Assembly: GCF_003570995.1 (NCBI RefSeq)
Contig: NZ_QXIY01000033.1
Coordinates: 22,393 to 86,392 of the forward strand
Direction: 5' to 3'
DNA length: 64,000 nt
Origin: Candidatus Cryosericum septentrionale
GTDB lineage: Bacteria > Caldisericota > Caldisericia > Cryosericales > Cryosericaceae
Below the pieces are notes generated by a model. The model was not told the DNA's origin, did not search any database, and saw only the letters and a list, made by a program, of their open reading frames with translations. The translations under genes were made by a program, and so were the position numbers. Positions 17,443-26,266 of this stretch are shown here, in pieces; within the stretch, counting starts at the first letter, position 1, and every line of letters starts with the position of its first letter.

Positions 17443-18930
17443 ATGGTACATAAGCTCAGGGTCTTGTCTCGAAAAGCGTTGTGTGGTGTCGTAACACTGA
17501 TACTCTTGTGTGCACCGGTGCCGGCTGCACACGCCCGAAGCACAATGGTTGTCCTTACGACGGGCAGTGCACGGGCGGTTGTAGACGGTCGCACGGTAAC
17601 CATGCTCGTTCCCCCGATGATTGACCAGGCTTCTCAACAGACACTCGTCCCGATCGGGTTTGTTGCGAGGCAGTTCGGTTTTGGTGTGTCGGCAGTGCCC
17701 CAGAGCCTGGCCATCACGCTTTCAAGCGTCGAGCACACGATACGTGTGAGTCCAGGCAGTCTCGAGGTTCTCTTAGACGGTTACGTCGTCGGACTCTCCG
17801 TGACCCCGCGAGGGTTGATCGGTGAAGTGCTGGTCGCTGCTGCTGATGTGCAGCTACTGCTCTCTGTGCAGTATTCGCGCAGTTCGGTCGACCGCGAGTC
17901 GGTGTTCACGAAGGTTACCCCGGATCCAGTTGTGGTGGGACCTGTCGATTTTGGCGCCGTCACTTTTGAGACTCGTCGCGAACAGGTGTTCATGCAGACA
18001 GTGGACTTTAATATCATCCGTATCGACATGACGGGCAAGGGAATCCACGTTCTGAGCTGCCAGTCCATGGGTGGTCTGGGAACCGCTCGCTTCCCATCTA
18101 CGTACGTGAGCAGTCTGAAACCGCTTGTACTCATGAACGCGACACCTTTCAATATGACGAGCTATATCATGAGTGGATCGGTTCAGGACCAGGGCACGCC
18201 TGTTTACTACTCGGGAACGTATGTCTCGACGATTGGTATTGACACAGACAATACCCCCTTTTATGTCGAAGGCACAGCTCACGTGGTCGTACGGCTGGAC
18301 ACGGGCAAGGAGTTTTCCGTAGCTCGCATCAACCAGCCCCCGGCCGCACCGTCGTCACAATCGCTTTCTCTGTACTCCAACTACTTCAGGGGCGGCCTGT
18401 CCGTCGGGGCGACCGAGGTGCTTGCGGTGCTTCAGCAAGGGAAGGTTGTCCGACTCATGTCCGGCAAGTACTTCACGCCGCGGACGCTGGCTGCGGGACA
18501 GATAGCACTGTATGCACGGAATCCTGCCGTCGCTGCGGCTTTGCGAATGTCGCCCGGAGCAGACCTGCGCTCCTACGTGGGTACGCGTGATTGTACTGGT
18601 TCTACGTTTGTGCAGTGTGGACCCGTCGTCGTGCTCGGAGGCAAGCCATATGTCGACTATCGGAAGTACAAGGACATTAGTCGCACCGCCAAGCTTGGTT
18701 CCCGTGCATTCATCGGCATGGACGACCAGAAGCATCTATATTTCATCGTGACGCCGGCAAAGGTGCGCCTGCAGTTCGGCGACGTCAGCCTGGCGCTGTC
18801 CCGGCTCGGACTCTTCACAAACGTGGTGACGCTCGACGGCGGAAGTTCGACGACCCTGTACTACAAGGGGCAGTATATCATAAAGGGAACTCGAGCATTG
18901 ACCAACGTGCTGTGCGTCCCATCAATGTAG
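17443..18930 (+). CDS. Secreted phosphodiester glycosidase with copper-amine-oxidase N-like domain
   Basis: A 495-residue protein from ATG 17443 (GGAGG 10 bases upstream). A signal peptide ends near PAAHA. Residues about 30-160 form a copper-amine-oxidase N-terminal-like domain (VDGRTVTMLVPPMI, LVPIGFVARQFG), a cell-wall or stalk-type module, not an oxidase. The C-terminal half is the NAGPA/phosphodiester glycosidase domain: VLMNATPFNM early and the diagnostic VVTLDGGSSTTLYYKG near the end. Members hydrolyse sugar phosphodiesters such as GlcNAc-1-phosphodiester caps, which would fit the amino-sugar genes nearby. Substrate is inferred only. Confidence 0.78.
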   Translation: MVHKLRVLSRKALCGVVTLILLCAPVPAAHARSTMVVLTTGSARAVVDGRTVTMLVPPMIDQASQQTLVPIGFVARQFGFGVSAVPQSLAITLSSVEHTIRVSPGSLEVLLDGYVVGLSVTPRGLIGEVLVAAADVQLLLSVQYSRSSVDRESVFTKVTPDPVVVGPVDFGAVTFETRREQVFMQTVDFNIIRIDMTGKGIHVLSCQSMGGLGTARFPSTYVSSLKPLVLMNATPFNMTSYIMSGSVQDQGTPVYYSGTYVSTIGIDTDNTPFYVEGTAHVVVRLDTGKEFSVARINQPPAAPSSQSLSLYSNYFRGGLSVGATEVLAVLQQGKVVRLMSGKYFTPRTLAAGQIALYARNPAVAAALRMSPGADLRSYVGTRDCTGSTFVQCGPVVVLGGKPYVDYRKYKDISRTAKLGSRAFIGMDDQKHLYFIVTPAKVRLQFGDVSLALSRLGLFTNVVTLDGGSSTTLYYKGQYIIKGTRALTNVLCVPSM

Positions 18931-19190
18931 CAACTAAAGTTCGAGCTGTGGTTTGAAGGGTAACTAACCGCCTTCTTTGATGAACCGAAGGGGGTTGTGA
19001 CGCAGGGGCATTGGTATGGCTCTGATGTTCGACGAGATGGCCAACCTCTGGATGAGAAGGGCCTCGCTCGGGTGGCTGGCCGTGGAGAAGGATGCACGCA
19101 GTTTCTCTGAACGCGCTGGGATGAGCGTGATGCATAGGTACGCTGCTCTGTGCAAGTCGTTGCCGTGAGCGAGACCGTATTCCCTTGCTT
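18931..19190. other. Intergenic stretch without recognisable gene
   Basis: About 260 bases follow the glycosidase. I see no coding frame with a ribosome binding site, no tRNA and no convincing terminator. The regulatory structure starts at 19191. Confidence 0.4.
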
Positions 19191-19239
19191 TTGACCAATT
19201 TGGACTACGATAGTATCGTATTCCTGACAGATTGGTCAA
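19191..19239. promoter_or_regulatory. Nested inverted repeats before a small membrane-protein gene
   Basis: Outer 9-bp arms TTGACCAAT (19191-19199) and ATTGGTCAA (19231-19239) enclose a perfect 15-base palindrome, TACGATA-G-TATCGTA (19206-19220). The left outer arm also contains a TTGACC -35-like hexamer, with TATCGT 17 bases later. This is probably an operator/promoter region or a structured leader. Confidence 0.5.
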
Positions 19240-19273
19240 CTCGCAATGCTTGTTGACTGTGGAGGAACCAGAA

Positions 19274-19555
19274 ATGGGTGAACACAAGAACAAGGCCGGT
19301 TCGCCGGTACGAAATGGTCGGCACGGTTCGGAGCCGCGCACACGACAGACTTGGTCGACGATGGACAATGCTGCCAAGCGTCTGTTTATGGCCGTGCTGG
19401 TCGTGATGGCAGGAGCTCTTCTGTCCATGGTACCCGGGGCAAGGATTCCAGGGTACGTTGTGAGCGCCATCGGTTTCGTGTCGTACGTCCTCCTCCGTCT
19501 CATACCCGCGTGGTGGACTCGGCGTTCTTCGAGGCATGTGCCGGGAGCGCAGTAA
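19274..19555 (+). CDS. Small membrane protein of unknown function
   Basis: A 93-residue product from ATG 19274, with GGAGGAACC upstream. The first 35 residues are polar and basic; two hydrophobic segments follow (LFMAVLVVMAGALLSMV and a second around YVVSAIGFVSYVLLRLI), then a basic tail. I recognise no family. It is preceded by the nested inverted repeats. Confidence 0.55.
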   Translation: MGEHKNKAGSPVRNGRHGSEPRTRQTWSTMDNAAKRLFMAVLVVMAGALLSMVPGARIPGYVVSAIGFVSYVLLRLIPAWWTRRSSRHVPGAQ

Positions 19556-19599
19556 AGAATCCCAACTCAATCATGAATTGTATAGTGCCTTGTCGCAAT

Positions 19600-19803
19600 G
19601 CTCAGTCTTTCCAGAGAAGGCGACACTGCTATTGGAGACATGAGGCGGAGCTTCCCATGGTCAGCCCCGCAGGCGTCTCCGTAGCAGTAGGGAATGCAGG
19701 CAGAACAATGCAAGTTGCCGCTCGATTCGTGGTGCCATCGAACGAAGGCCTCGGTGTCCTGGTTGCAGTTGAGCCGTTTGTGAAGGGAGAATGCGATGCT
19801 TGA
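19600..19803 (+). pseudogene. 3' remnant of a Cof-type HAD phosphatase
   Basis: The last about 60 codons in this frame align with the C termini of the two HAD phosphatases at 43.0 and 43.9 kb: HEAELPMVSPAGVSVAVGN against NETDASMFKVAGVSVAMAN, then ARFVVPSNEGLGV and FVKGECDA against ARFVVPSNNEQGA and FAAGEFGV. Upstream of about 19600 the frame has no HAD similarity, so the N-terminal two thirds, including the catalytic DxD motif, are gone. It overlaps the start of the next gene by eight bases, as a real operon partner would. Confidence 0.7.
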
Positions 19804-21088
19804 GACTGGATGTGGAAGCGCCGTCATCACCCCTCGTGCCGGGTTGCAGATGGCTGGATTTCTTGGCAAACGCATTGCCGAGGGCGTTCATGACGACCTC
19901 ATGGCCAGGGTAGTGTATCTGGCAGACGGACCCGGGAATCGCATGATGCTCATCGTCGTGGACACACTCGAGGTAGACCGACAGTTCGTGGACGAGGTAC
20001 GGAGACGGGTGGAGCAGGAGACCGGCGTACCTGCCGTCTGTTGTTTGGTTGCGGCTATTCATACGCATTCCGGACCTTCCGGGCTCGGACGGGTCGCTTT
20101 GCCGGGAGCGGCGGAAGACACCCAGCTTCTTGGGACTTTTGACGAGAGGCTGTTCAAGCGCACGGTCGCAGGATGTGTCACCGCTGCCAGAAAAGCTTGC
20201 AGGTGGGCTCGCGAAGGCACTATCAATAGCGGCATAACGAGCATGCAGCAACCGATCTGTGGTAATCGACGCGTTCATACCACAGAGCAGGTGCAGATGC
20301 GCGTGCTGGAAGTGGAAACAACCACACGATGCGCAGTGATCTATAACCTCGACTGCCACCCCACTGTCCTTCACGAGGAGAACCGCTTGTACAGCGCGGA
20401 CTTCCCGGGGTTCGCCGCCAGCATCATGCCTCTCTTCGAGCCCTTTGTCACAATGCCCGTGTTCCTCAATGGGGCTGCCGGCGACATGAGTACGCGCTTC
20501 TACCGGCAGAGCTCCGACTTTGCAGAGGTGGAGCGTATTGGTACCATCGTGGCCGAGAGTGTTGCTGCAAGTCTGGATGTGCTGGAGCCAATGAAGGGAC
20601 CGTTTGCGGTGCGGGCTGTCGAAGTTCCCCTGAGGCTGAAAGCCAGGCAGTTCCCCTCGGCGCAGGACCTTGAGCGCCGCATTGCTGACGCCCGGAAGAA
20701 GCTGGAAGTAGCTCGGTTGGAGCGGGTGCGGAATCTGAGGCCCCTGCAATCGGCTATCGAGGGACTGACTTTTGCGGCCAGGATAGCCGACAGTGCAGGC
20801 AGTGTGGAATACATCGACTCACGTCTGTCGCTGGTTCGATTTGGTGACATACTCGTGGCCGGGATTCCCGGGGAGCTGTTTTCCAGCCTGGGGAATGACA
20901 TTCGAGCTGCATTTCCAGACCATGTTGTGCTGGTCGCCGGGTACTGCGGAGATTATGTGGGGTATATCCCCGATGCAGCAGCATATGACGAGGGTGGCTA
21001 CGAGGCGTTCACGACATTCATCGCCAAAGGCGAGGGGGAGCAGTTGCGGGATGCTGCCATCAACGGGCTGCGTGCACTCTTGGCGTGA
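19796..21088 (+). CDS. Neutral/alkaline ceramidase-like hydrolase
   Basis: A 430-residue protein without a signal peptide. It resembles the N-terminal catalytic domain of neutral/alkaline non-lysosomal ceramidases, zinc-dependent amidases: TPRAGLQMAGF at the start, the metal-binding-type AAIHTHSGPSG, LNGAAGDMS, and GYCGDYVGYIPDAAAYDEGGYE near the end. ATG 19796 has AGGGAG upstream. It is followed 13 bases later by a double-SIS amino-sugar gene and preceded by a phosphatase remnant. A cytoplasmic amidohydrolase acting on an N-acylated amino sugar is as plausible as ceramide cleavage. True ceramidases are usually secreted and longer. Confidence 0.7.
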   Translation: MLETGCGSAVITPRAGLQMAGFLGKRIAEGVHDDLMARVVYLADGPGNRMMLIVVDTLEVDRQFVDEVRRRVEQETGVPAVCCLVAAIHTHSGPSGLGRVALPGAAEDTQLLGTFDERLFKRTVAGCVTAARKACRWAREGTINSGITSMQQPICGNRRVHTTEQVQMRVLEVETTTRCAVIYNLDCHPTVLHEENRLYSADFPGFAASIMPLFEPFVTMPVFLNGAAGDMSTRFYRQSSDFAEVERIGTIVAESVAASLDVLEPMKGPFAVRAVEVPLRLKARQFPSAQDLERRIADARKKLEVARLERVRNLRPLQSAIEGLTFAARIADSAGSVEYIDSRLSLVRFGDILVAGIPGELFSSLGNDIRAAFPDHVVLVAGYCGDYVGYIPDAAAYDEGGYEAFTTFIAKGEGEQLRDAAINGLRALLA

Positions 21089-21101
21089 CAGGGAGGGACC
21101 A

Positions 21102-22184
21102 GTGGAACAGCGGCTGATGATCCAGGAAGTGCGTGAGACGGTTTCAGTTCTCGAGCGCCTTGCGCACGAGGAAGGGCCGTCGATCGAGGGAATCGGGCAG
21201 CGGTTTGCCGCCACTGATCCTGACGTCGTCATTGAATCGGGACGTGGAACGTCGGACCATGCCTGCATGTACGGTCAGTATCTTATTGAATCGCTCTTGC
21301 GAATTCCCGTGGCTCTGGCGCTTGGGTCGTTGTACACGAACTACGGTCTGCCTCCCCGCATGCGGCGCGGCGCCGTCATCGCCATTTCGCAGTCGGGCGA
21401 GACGGAAGATGTTTGCAAGGTTGCGGAGCAAGCCGTCAAAGACGGCACCTTTACAGTCGGCGTCATGAATGTCCAGGGCAGCACTCTCGATCGGACAGTA
21501 GCTCCTAATTCGCTGTTTCTGCGGGCGGGACCCGAAGAGAGTATCGCCGCTACGAAGACCTTTACTGCATCACTGGCGGCACTCCTCCTTCTGGTCCACG
21601 CCGTCCGGGGCGACGCCTTTGACATCAGTACCGTCCTCGAATGTCTGGGAGGCATCGTCGAGCGAGAAGAAGAAGTGCGTCAGCAAGCACTGCGCTACAC
21701 GTTCACTGATGACTTTGTCGTGTTGGGCACAGGCTATTGCTACGCGAATGCCCTGGAGGGCGCTCTGAAGCTGAAGGAGACCTGCTATATCAATGCGCAG
21801 GGTCTCTCCTCGGTTGACCTTATCCATGGGCCGCTGGCTGTCCTCAATCCAGATCTGCCTGTCATCATGTTTGCTCCGAACGACGCATGTCTGGACCTCA
21901 ACATAGCAGTTCTGGAGCGTATCAAGTCGACGCGGGCTCATGTGCTGGTGGTCTCCGACAGTGACAGAGCCTTGCAGTACGGTGACATTGCGTTTCGCAT
22001 CCCCCATGCGGACCCGACTGTCTATCCACTGGAGAACGCCCTGTTCGCGCAACTGTTTGCCTACAGCCTCTCGATTGCACGTAAGCTGAACCCGGACAAA
22101 CCCCGTTTTCTCCGCAAGATCAGTCTCGTCCAAGACAACGAACGTCGTGCAGGCAACCCCGATGCGGACACTCTGCATCCCTGA
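21102..22184 (+). CDS. Double-SIS amino-sugar-phosphate deaminase/isomerase (AgaS/NagB-II/GlmS-C type)
   Basis: A 360-residue protein with two SIS sugar-phosphate-binding domains. The first holds ISQSGETEDVCKV, with ESIAATKTFTA marking the GlmS-like loop; the second holds NALEGALKLKETCYINAQGLSSVDLIHGPLAVL. Length and lack of a glutaminase domain point to the deaminase/isomerase group that converts glucosamine- or galactosamine-6-phosphate to a ketose phosphate and ammonia. The start is GTG 21102 with GGGAGGG upstream. It is coupled to the ceramidase-like gene. Confidence 0.78.
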   Translation: MEQRLMIQEVRETVSVLERLAHEEGPSIEGIGQRFAATDPDVVIESGRGTSDHACMYGQYLIESLLRIPVALALGSLYTNYGLPPRMRRGAVIAISQSGETEDVCKVAEQAVKDGTFTVGVMNVQGSTLDRTVAPNSLFLRAGPEESIAATKTFTASLAALLLLVHAVRGDAFDISTVLECLGGIVEREEEVRQQALRYTFTDDFVVLGTGYCYANALEGALKLKETCYINAQGLSSVDLIHGPLAVLNPDLPVIMFAPNDACLDLNIAVLERIKSTRAHVLVVSDSDRALQYGDIAFRIPHADPTVYPLENALFAQLFAYSLSIARKLNPDKPRFLRKISLVQDNERRAGNPDADTLHP

Positions 22185-22214
22185 ACTACAGCACAGAAAT
22201 CGATATGGCTATTG

Positions 22215-23560
22215 CGTGTCAACTCACGTAAGAATGTACGTGAACGATCAGGTCGTGAACTCACCAGAAACGGAGGCGTAGCTGCCACGTCTTTTGATGA
22301 CCAACGGCTGCCTCCTTTTGGCAATTGCATCCAATTGGTCCTGGCAGAGGAAGATCTCATGGAGGAGGCTGGTCATGTCCAGTTCTGCACGGGTGGCAAG
22401 AAGAGGTTTCTTTGTCTCTTCGGGGACATCCTGCCGTGCGAGCATGTGTGCACAGGGGGTCTGTGCTGTGTTATACACCTTGGTGATGTGGCTCCCGGTC
22501 CTTTCCTTGTGGAGGAGCTTCTGGCTGGGAAGGAACCAGTTTACCAGGAGATGCAGTGCCTTGTACAGCCGGTTCAGCAGATCAATCTCCTCCCGGGTGT
22601 CATACCGGTCGTACCCCACGAACTTGCGGATGACAGAGTTATTCTTCTCTTCCACATGGGCGTTGTCGTTCCCCTGATACGGACGGGAACGGGTGAAGGT
22701 GATCCCCCGGGTATGCCAGAAGCGGACGAGATGGCCGTTCATGAACTCAGACCCATTATCCGCATGCAGGGAGATGACTCTCCCTGGGTACCTGCGGAGA
22801 CACGACTCCAGTGCAGCCACTACATACACTTCTGCTTTCGTCCGTACGGCACCTGCTTCGGTCCATCCGGTGCTCCGGTCGGTGATGGTCAAGGTCCAGT
22901 TGAAGTCATCCACCGCTTGTCCTCCGTCATGACCCACCAGGTCCACGGCCAGGACACCAGGGAGATCCAGGGGAGGGTCCATGCAGGTCTGTATGGGAAT
23001 CCTGTCCCGCAGCGGGGTGCTCCGGGTATGGGAGATCCCATGGAGACGGTACCTCTTTCGCTCTCCAGAGAGGAGTCTCGGGGTCGTGGCAGGACTCATC
23101 TGGAGGAGGAGCCTTCGGGTCTCCTCATCGATACGGAGATGTCCATGGGTGACCAGGTTCTCCACGAAGAGGGCCATGCCTGCTGCCAGACGGACAGGAC
23201 CCAGGAACGTGCTTGCACTCCAGATGGCGATCAGTGCCTTCTGGACCGCAGGACCATACCGAGGTGGACGGTACTGGTGGATATGCTTCGTGGGGTCAGC
23301 CACCAGGATGGTCTCTCTCAGAACGTACCGCTGTCCAGCCTGGTGCAGGACACGGGCCGCATATCTCCTGCAATACTCAGTGGATTCACAGAAGTCGTCC
23401 AGCATCACCGACTTCTTTGCTTTCCTCGCCTTCAGACATGTTCGTGCTTTGACCATCGTGAGCTCCATTCCCGCTGTTTCTTTCCCACTCGAAGGGCCAG
23501 CAGCATTGTGCCCTCCTCGACCTCCATTTTGGATGAGGTGATGCGCTCATACAAGAATCT
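22215..23560 (-). mobile_element. rve-type insertion sequence, copy 1
   Basis: The transposase gene lies on the minus strand. Its 3'-side terminal repeat is intact at 22215-22244 and contains AATGTACGTGAA (22233-22244), the same motif as in copy 2. The opposite end is diverged: sequence similarity to copy 2 continues to about 23520, but the terminal AATGTACGTGAA is not found, so the right boundary is approximate. It stands directly upstream of the AT-rich island. Confidence 0.75.
22248..23468 (-). CDS. Transposase, rve/DDE integrase-core type
   Basis: A 406-residue transposase, apparently intact. The N-terminal third is helical and basic (CRRYAARVLHQAGQRY, a DNA-binding region). The catalytic triad is visible: Asp in VLAVDLVGHDGG, Asp in SLHADNGSEFMNGH, and Glu in NAHVEEKNNSVIRK. 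It is about 85 percent similar by eye to the frameshifted copy at 30-31.3 kb. The family is of the ISNCY/IS481-like integrase-core group; the exact family is not determined. Confidence 0.82.
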   Translation of the reverse strand: MELTMVKARTCLKARKAKKSVMLDDFCESTEYCRRYAARVLHQAGQRYVLRETILVADPTKHIHQYRPPRYGPAVQKALIAIWSASTFLGPVRLAAGMALFVENLVTHGHLRIDEETRRLLLQMSPATTPRLLSGERKRYRLHGISHTRSTPLRDRIPIQTCMDPPLDLPGVLAVDLVGHDGGQAVDDFNWTLTITDRSTGWTEAGAVRTKAEVYVVAALESCLRRYPGRVISLHADNGSEFMNGHLVRFWHTRGITFTRSRPYQGNDNAHVEEKNNSVIRKFVGYDRYDTREEIDLLNRLYKALHLLVNWFLPSQKLLHKERTGSHITKVYNTAQTPCAHMLARQDVPEETKKPLLATRAELDMTSLLHEIFLCQDQLDAIAKRRQPLVIKRRGSYASVSGEFTT

Positions 23561-23585
23561 GCCAAATATGGTGTAGACTTAATTT

Positions 23586-25565
23586 ATGGTTGAGATTAGA
23601 GGGAGAGATATTGAAGTTATTCTGTATCTTCTCGCACAGAAGTATCCTGTTTCTCCGTCTAAGATTTCCAAAGAAATCGATGTCAATATCAACACCCTCA
23701 GAAAGGACATTCCTCAGTTTAGAAAGTTCTTAGAAGAAAATGGATTGTCGCTCATAGCTAAGCCGAAGATAGGCTTAAGAATAGATGGCCCTCCTGAAAA
23801 AAAAGAAAACCTCAGGGAAAAGCTCAATTCCCTTGGAAATAGGATCCTTCCCAGAAAAAGGAGAATATGGTACATAGCAGAAAGTTTCCTTTCTGAGGAA
23901 CGAATCCCGACGATTGAAGATTTGTGCGAAACGCTTGATATTTCAAGACCTACTACTCTCAAATACATTCGTGAAGTCAAAGAGTGGCTTTCAAAAAAAG
24001 GAATTGAGGTTTTCGGAAAACCTGGTTTTGGCTATTATATTAAGGGAGACGAAGAAGACATAAGAGATGCCACAATAGACTCCATCAAGAATTTCTTAGA
24101 GTTTGAATTTCAAACGGCGGCTTTGGAATTTTCACAGGGAAATCTAAGACATAATCTGCTTGGAGTTTTCGAGAATACAAACTTAGATGCAATTGAAAAA
24201 TGCATAGATGAGGTTCAAACACACATCAAGAAGAGATTTGTTGATGAAGATTTGCTGAACCTTGCAATTTCTCTCGCAGTATCTATTAAGCGTATAAAGA
24301 GAGACCACAAAATAAACCTTGAAACAAAAAGGATTACTGAAATTCTATCCAACCCAATATCCCCAATTGTAGGAAGCAGTATTTCTTCACTCAAGGATCA
24401 ATCTCAAGTAAGGTTTACGGACGACGAAATATCATATTTGACATTAAAGTTTATTGGTTCGAGAACGCAGGATGTGGAAGGCACAAGAGGCTTTACAACC
24501 ACTTCGCAATTCAAGAGAATTGCAGAGGAAATTGCACAGTTAGCCGGTAGATTATTGGGTTTGCCAATAGACAAAGAGGGTGAATTCGTCTCAATGCTAG
24601 CTCATCATCTCGAATCTACAATCACAAAGATCAAAATGGGCGTTAAAATAGAAAACCCTATATTGGAGATGGTTAAGAAAGAATATCCCATCGCTTACGC
24701 TATTGCAGAAAGGGCTTCTAAAATGATCAAAGATAGATTTCATTTAGAAATGCCCGATGAAGAAAAAGGCTACATCGCAATGTATATTGCGGCTTCTCTT
24801 GAAAAAATAAAACAACCAACAAAAAGAAAAGTTGTAGTTATTTGTCCAATGGGTGTTGCAACTTCAAAACTATTATACTACAAATTAACTAATGAAATCC
24901 CGGAAATTGAAATAGTTCAGGTTGGGTCGATTAAAGAGCTTGAAGAAGGGGAAATCCAACAGATAGTAGACCTTATAATCTCTACAGTGCCGCTATCAGG
25001 AGTAAAAGGAGTAAAGATTCCTTATGCTGTTGTCTCTCCATTTTTAAGAACAGAAGATAGAAAATTAATCAAAGAGATACTAAAAATACGAAAAGGAGAG
25101 TTGACAAGTGATATAGCAGAAGAAGGTGTGTTCGATGAGAGGCTAATTTTCCTGCAAATTAGTGTTAATTCATCAAGAGAAGTCATTAAACTCCTTGGAA
25201 ATGTGCTCATAAAAAATGGGTTTGCAAAAGATGGGTTAGTGGAAGACATTTTATCAAGAGAAAAGAAATTTCCAACAGGTATAAATACAGACATCCCAAT
25301 TGCTATCCCTCACACAAGTCCAGAGTTTACAATTAAGAAAGGACTTGCAATTGCAACCCTCAAAAATCCCGTTAAGTTTCGGGAAATGGGTAACCCACAA
25401 AAATCCTTGGATGTAAGAATTGTAATAACGCCAGTTTTAACGGGGAAAGAAGAAGACGGAAAAGAGTTTTATGAGGTGATACAAAAATTAAGAGATTATA
25501 AAGTAGCTAATGAATTACTGCAGTGTTATTCTCCTCAAACAATTGAAAAAGTTTTTATAAAGTAA
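23586..25565 (+). CDS. PRD-domain PTS transcriptional regulator (BglG/MtlR type)
   Basis: A 659-residue AT-rich gene. Domains in order: two winged-helix regions (KISKEIDVNINTLRKDIP; LCETLDISRPTTLKYIREV), two PTS regulation domains carrying the His sites (LAISLAVSIKRIKRDH, FVSMLAHHLEST), an EIIB-like domain (KVVVICPMGVATSKLLYYKL, with Cys in the P-loop) and an EIIA-like domain (TDIPIAIPHTSPEF). Such proteins activate a neighbouring PTS operon depending on phosphorylation by HPr and the cognate EIIB; the Ula-type PTS downstream is the obvious target. The ATG has no good ribosome binding site and lies about 30 bases from the upstream IS. Confidence 0.85.
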   Translation: MVEIRGRDIEVILYLLAQKYPVSPSKISKEIDVNINTLRKDIPQFRKFLEENGLSLIAKPKIGLRIDGPPEKKENLREKLNSLGNRILPRKRRIWYIAESFLSEERIPTIEDLCETLDISRPTTLKYIREVKEWLSKKGIEVFGKPGFGYYIKGDEEDIRDATIDSIKNFLEFEFQTAALEFSQGNLRHNLLGVFENTNLDAIEKCIDEVQTHIKKRFVDEDLLNLAISLAVSIKRIKRDHKINLETKRITEILSNPISPIVGSSISSLKDQSQVRFTDDEISYLTLKFIGSRTQDVEGTRGFTTTSQFKRIAEEIAQLAGRLLGLPIDKEGEFVSMLAHHLESTITKIKMGVKIENPILEMVKKEYPIAYAIAERASKMIKDRFHLEMPDEEKGYIAMYIAASLEKIKQPTKRKVVVICPMGVATSKLLYYKLTNEIPEIEIVQVGSIKELEEGEIQQIVDLIISTVPLSGVKGVKIPYAVVSPFLRTEDRKLIKEILKIRKGELTSDIAEEGVFDERLIFLQISVNSSREVIKLLGNVLIKNGFAKDGLVEDILSREKKFPTGINTDIPIAIPHTSPEFTIKKGLAIATLKNPVKFREMGNPQKSLDVRIVITPVLTGKEEDGKEFYEVIQKLRDYKVANELLQCYSPQTIEKVFIK

Positions 25566-25626
25566 TAATTCTACAAATAGTCAAAAAAAATACCACAATT
25601 TCTTTCCTATCATAATAAATATCTGA

Positions 25627-25654
25627 TTGACATTTGAACGCAAACCAATATCGT
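25627..25654 (+). promoter_or_regulatory. Promoter before the Ula-type PTS operon
   Basis: TTGACA at 25627-25632 and TATCGT at 25649-25654 are separated by 16 bases in the 222-base gap between the PRD regulator and EIIA. It is the likely target of the PRD regulator. Confidence 0.35.
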
Positions 25655-25787
25655 TACCTTAAGAAGGATAATGTGAACTTTGAAGATATGTTAAGAGAAG
25701 ACTTAGTCTTTACAAAGGGGATTAAATCCTGATAAACCTCATAATTTATCAGCAGTTGTTAAAATTTAAAACTAAACGAGGCAATTT

Positions 25788-26246
25788 ATGGAATACTCAT
25801 TAAAAGAGTTATTGGTTAAGAACGCAGTGAAAGCGAAAGCGCAGGTAGCTGATCGAAATGAGGCTATTGATTATGTTGGTAATCTGTTAGTCAAGTCTGG
25901 CTCGATCACAGGTGATTATATATTGGCGATGAAGAATGTTTTTGCGAAATTAGGACCATATCAGGTTGTTGTTCCTGGCATCGTTCTTTTACACGCACAT
26001 CCGGGAAACAGTGTGATTAAGACTTGTATTGGGTTTGTTACCCTAAAAAAGCCTATAGCCTTTGCTAATTCGCAGAATGATCCTGTTGATATCGTAATTG
26101 TTTTAGGAGCTCGTGACCGAAAAAGTCATATCAAAGCACTCGCTGAGCTAGCAAACCTACTCTCGAACCAACAGTACTTAACTAAGATCAGGAAAACCAA
26201 GAGCTCTAAAGAATTGTATAATTTGATTATATCATTAATAAGATAG
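25788..26246 (+). CDS. PTS EIIA subunit, ascorbate/fructose superfamily
   Basis: A 152-residue phosphocarrier; the phosphorylated His is in IVLLHAHPG near residue 71. It receives phosphate from HPr and donates it to the EIIB encoded 20 bases downstream. An A-B-C gene order with a UlaA-type EIIC indicates an ascorbate/Ula-family permease, but pathway genes downstream are for amino sugars. Confidence 0.85.
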   Translation: MEYSLKELLVKNAVKAKAQVADRNEAIDYVGNLLVKSGSITGDYILAMKNVFAKLGPYQVVVPGIVLLHAHPGNSVIKTCIGFVTLKKPIAFANSQNDPVDIVIVLGARDRKSHIKALAELANLLSNQQYLTKIRKTKSSKELYNLIISLIR

Positions 26247-26266
26247 GATTAAGAAAGGAGAGAAAA

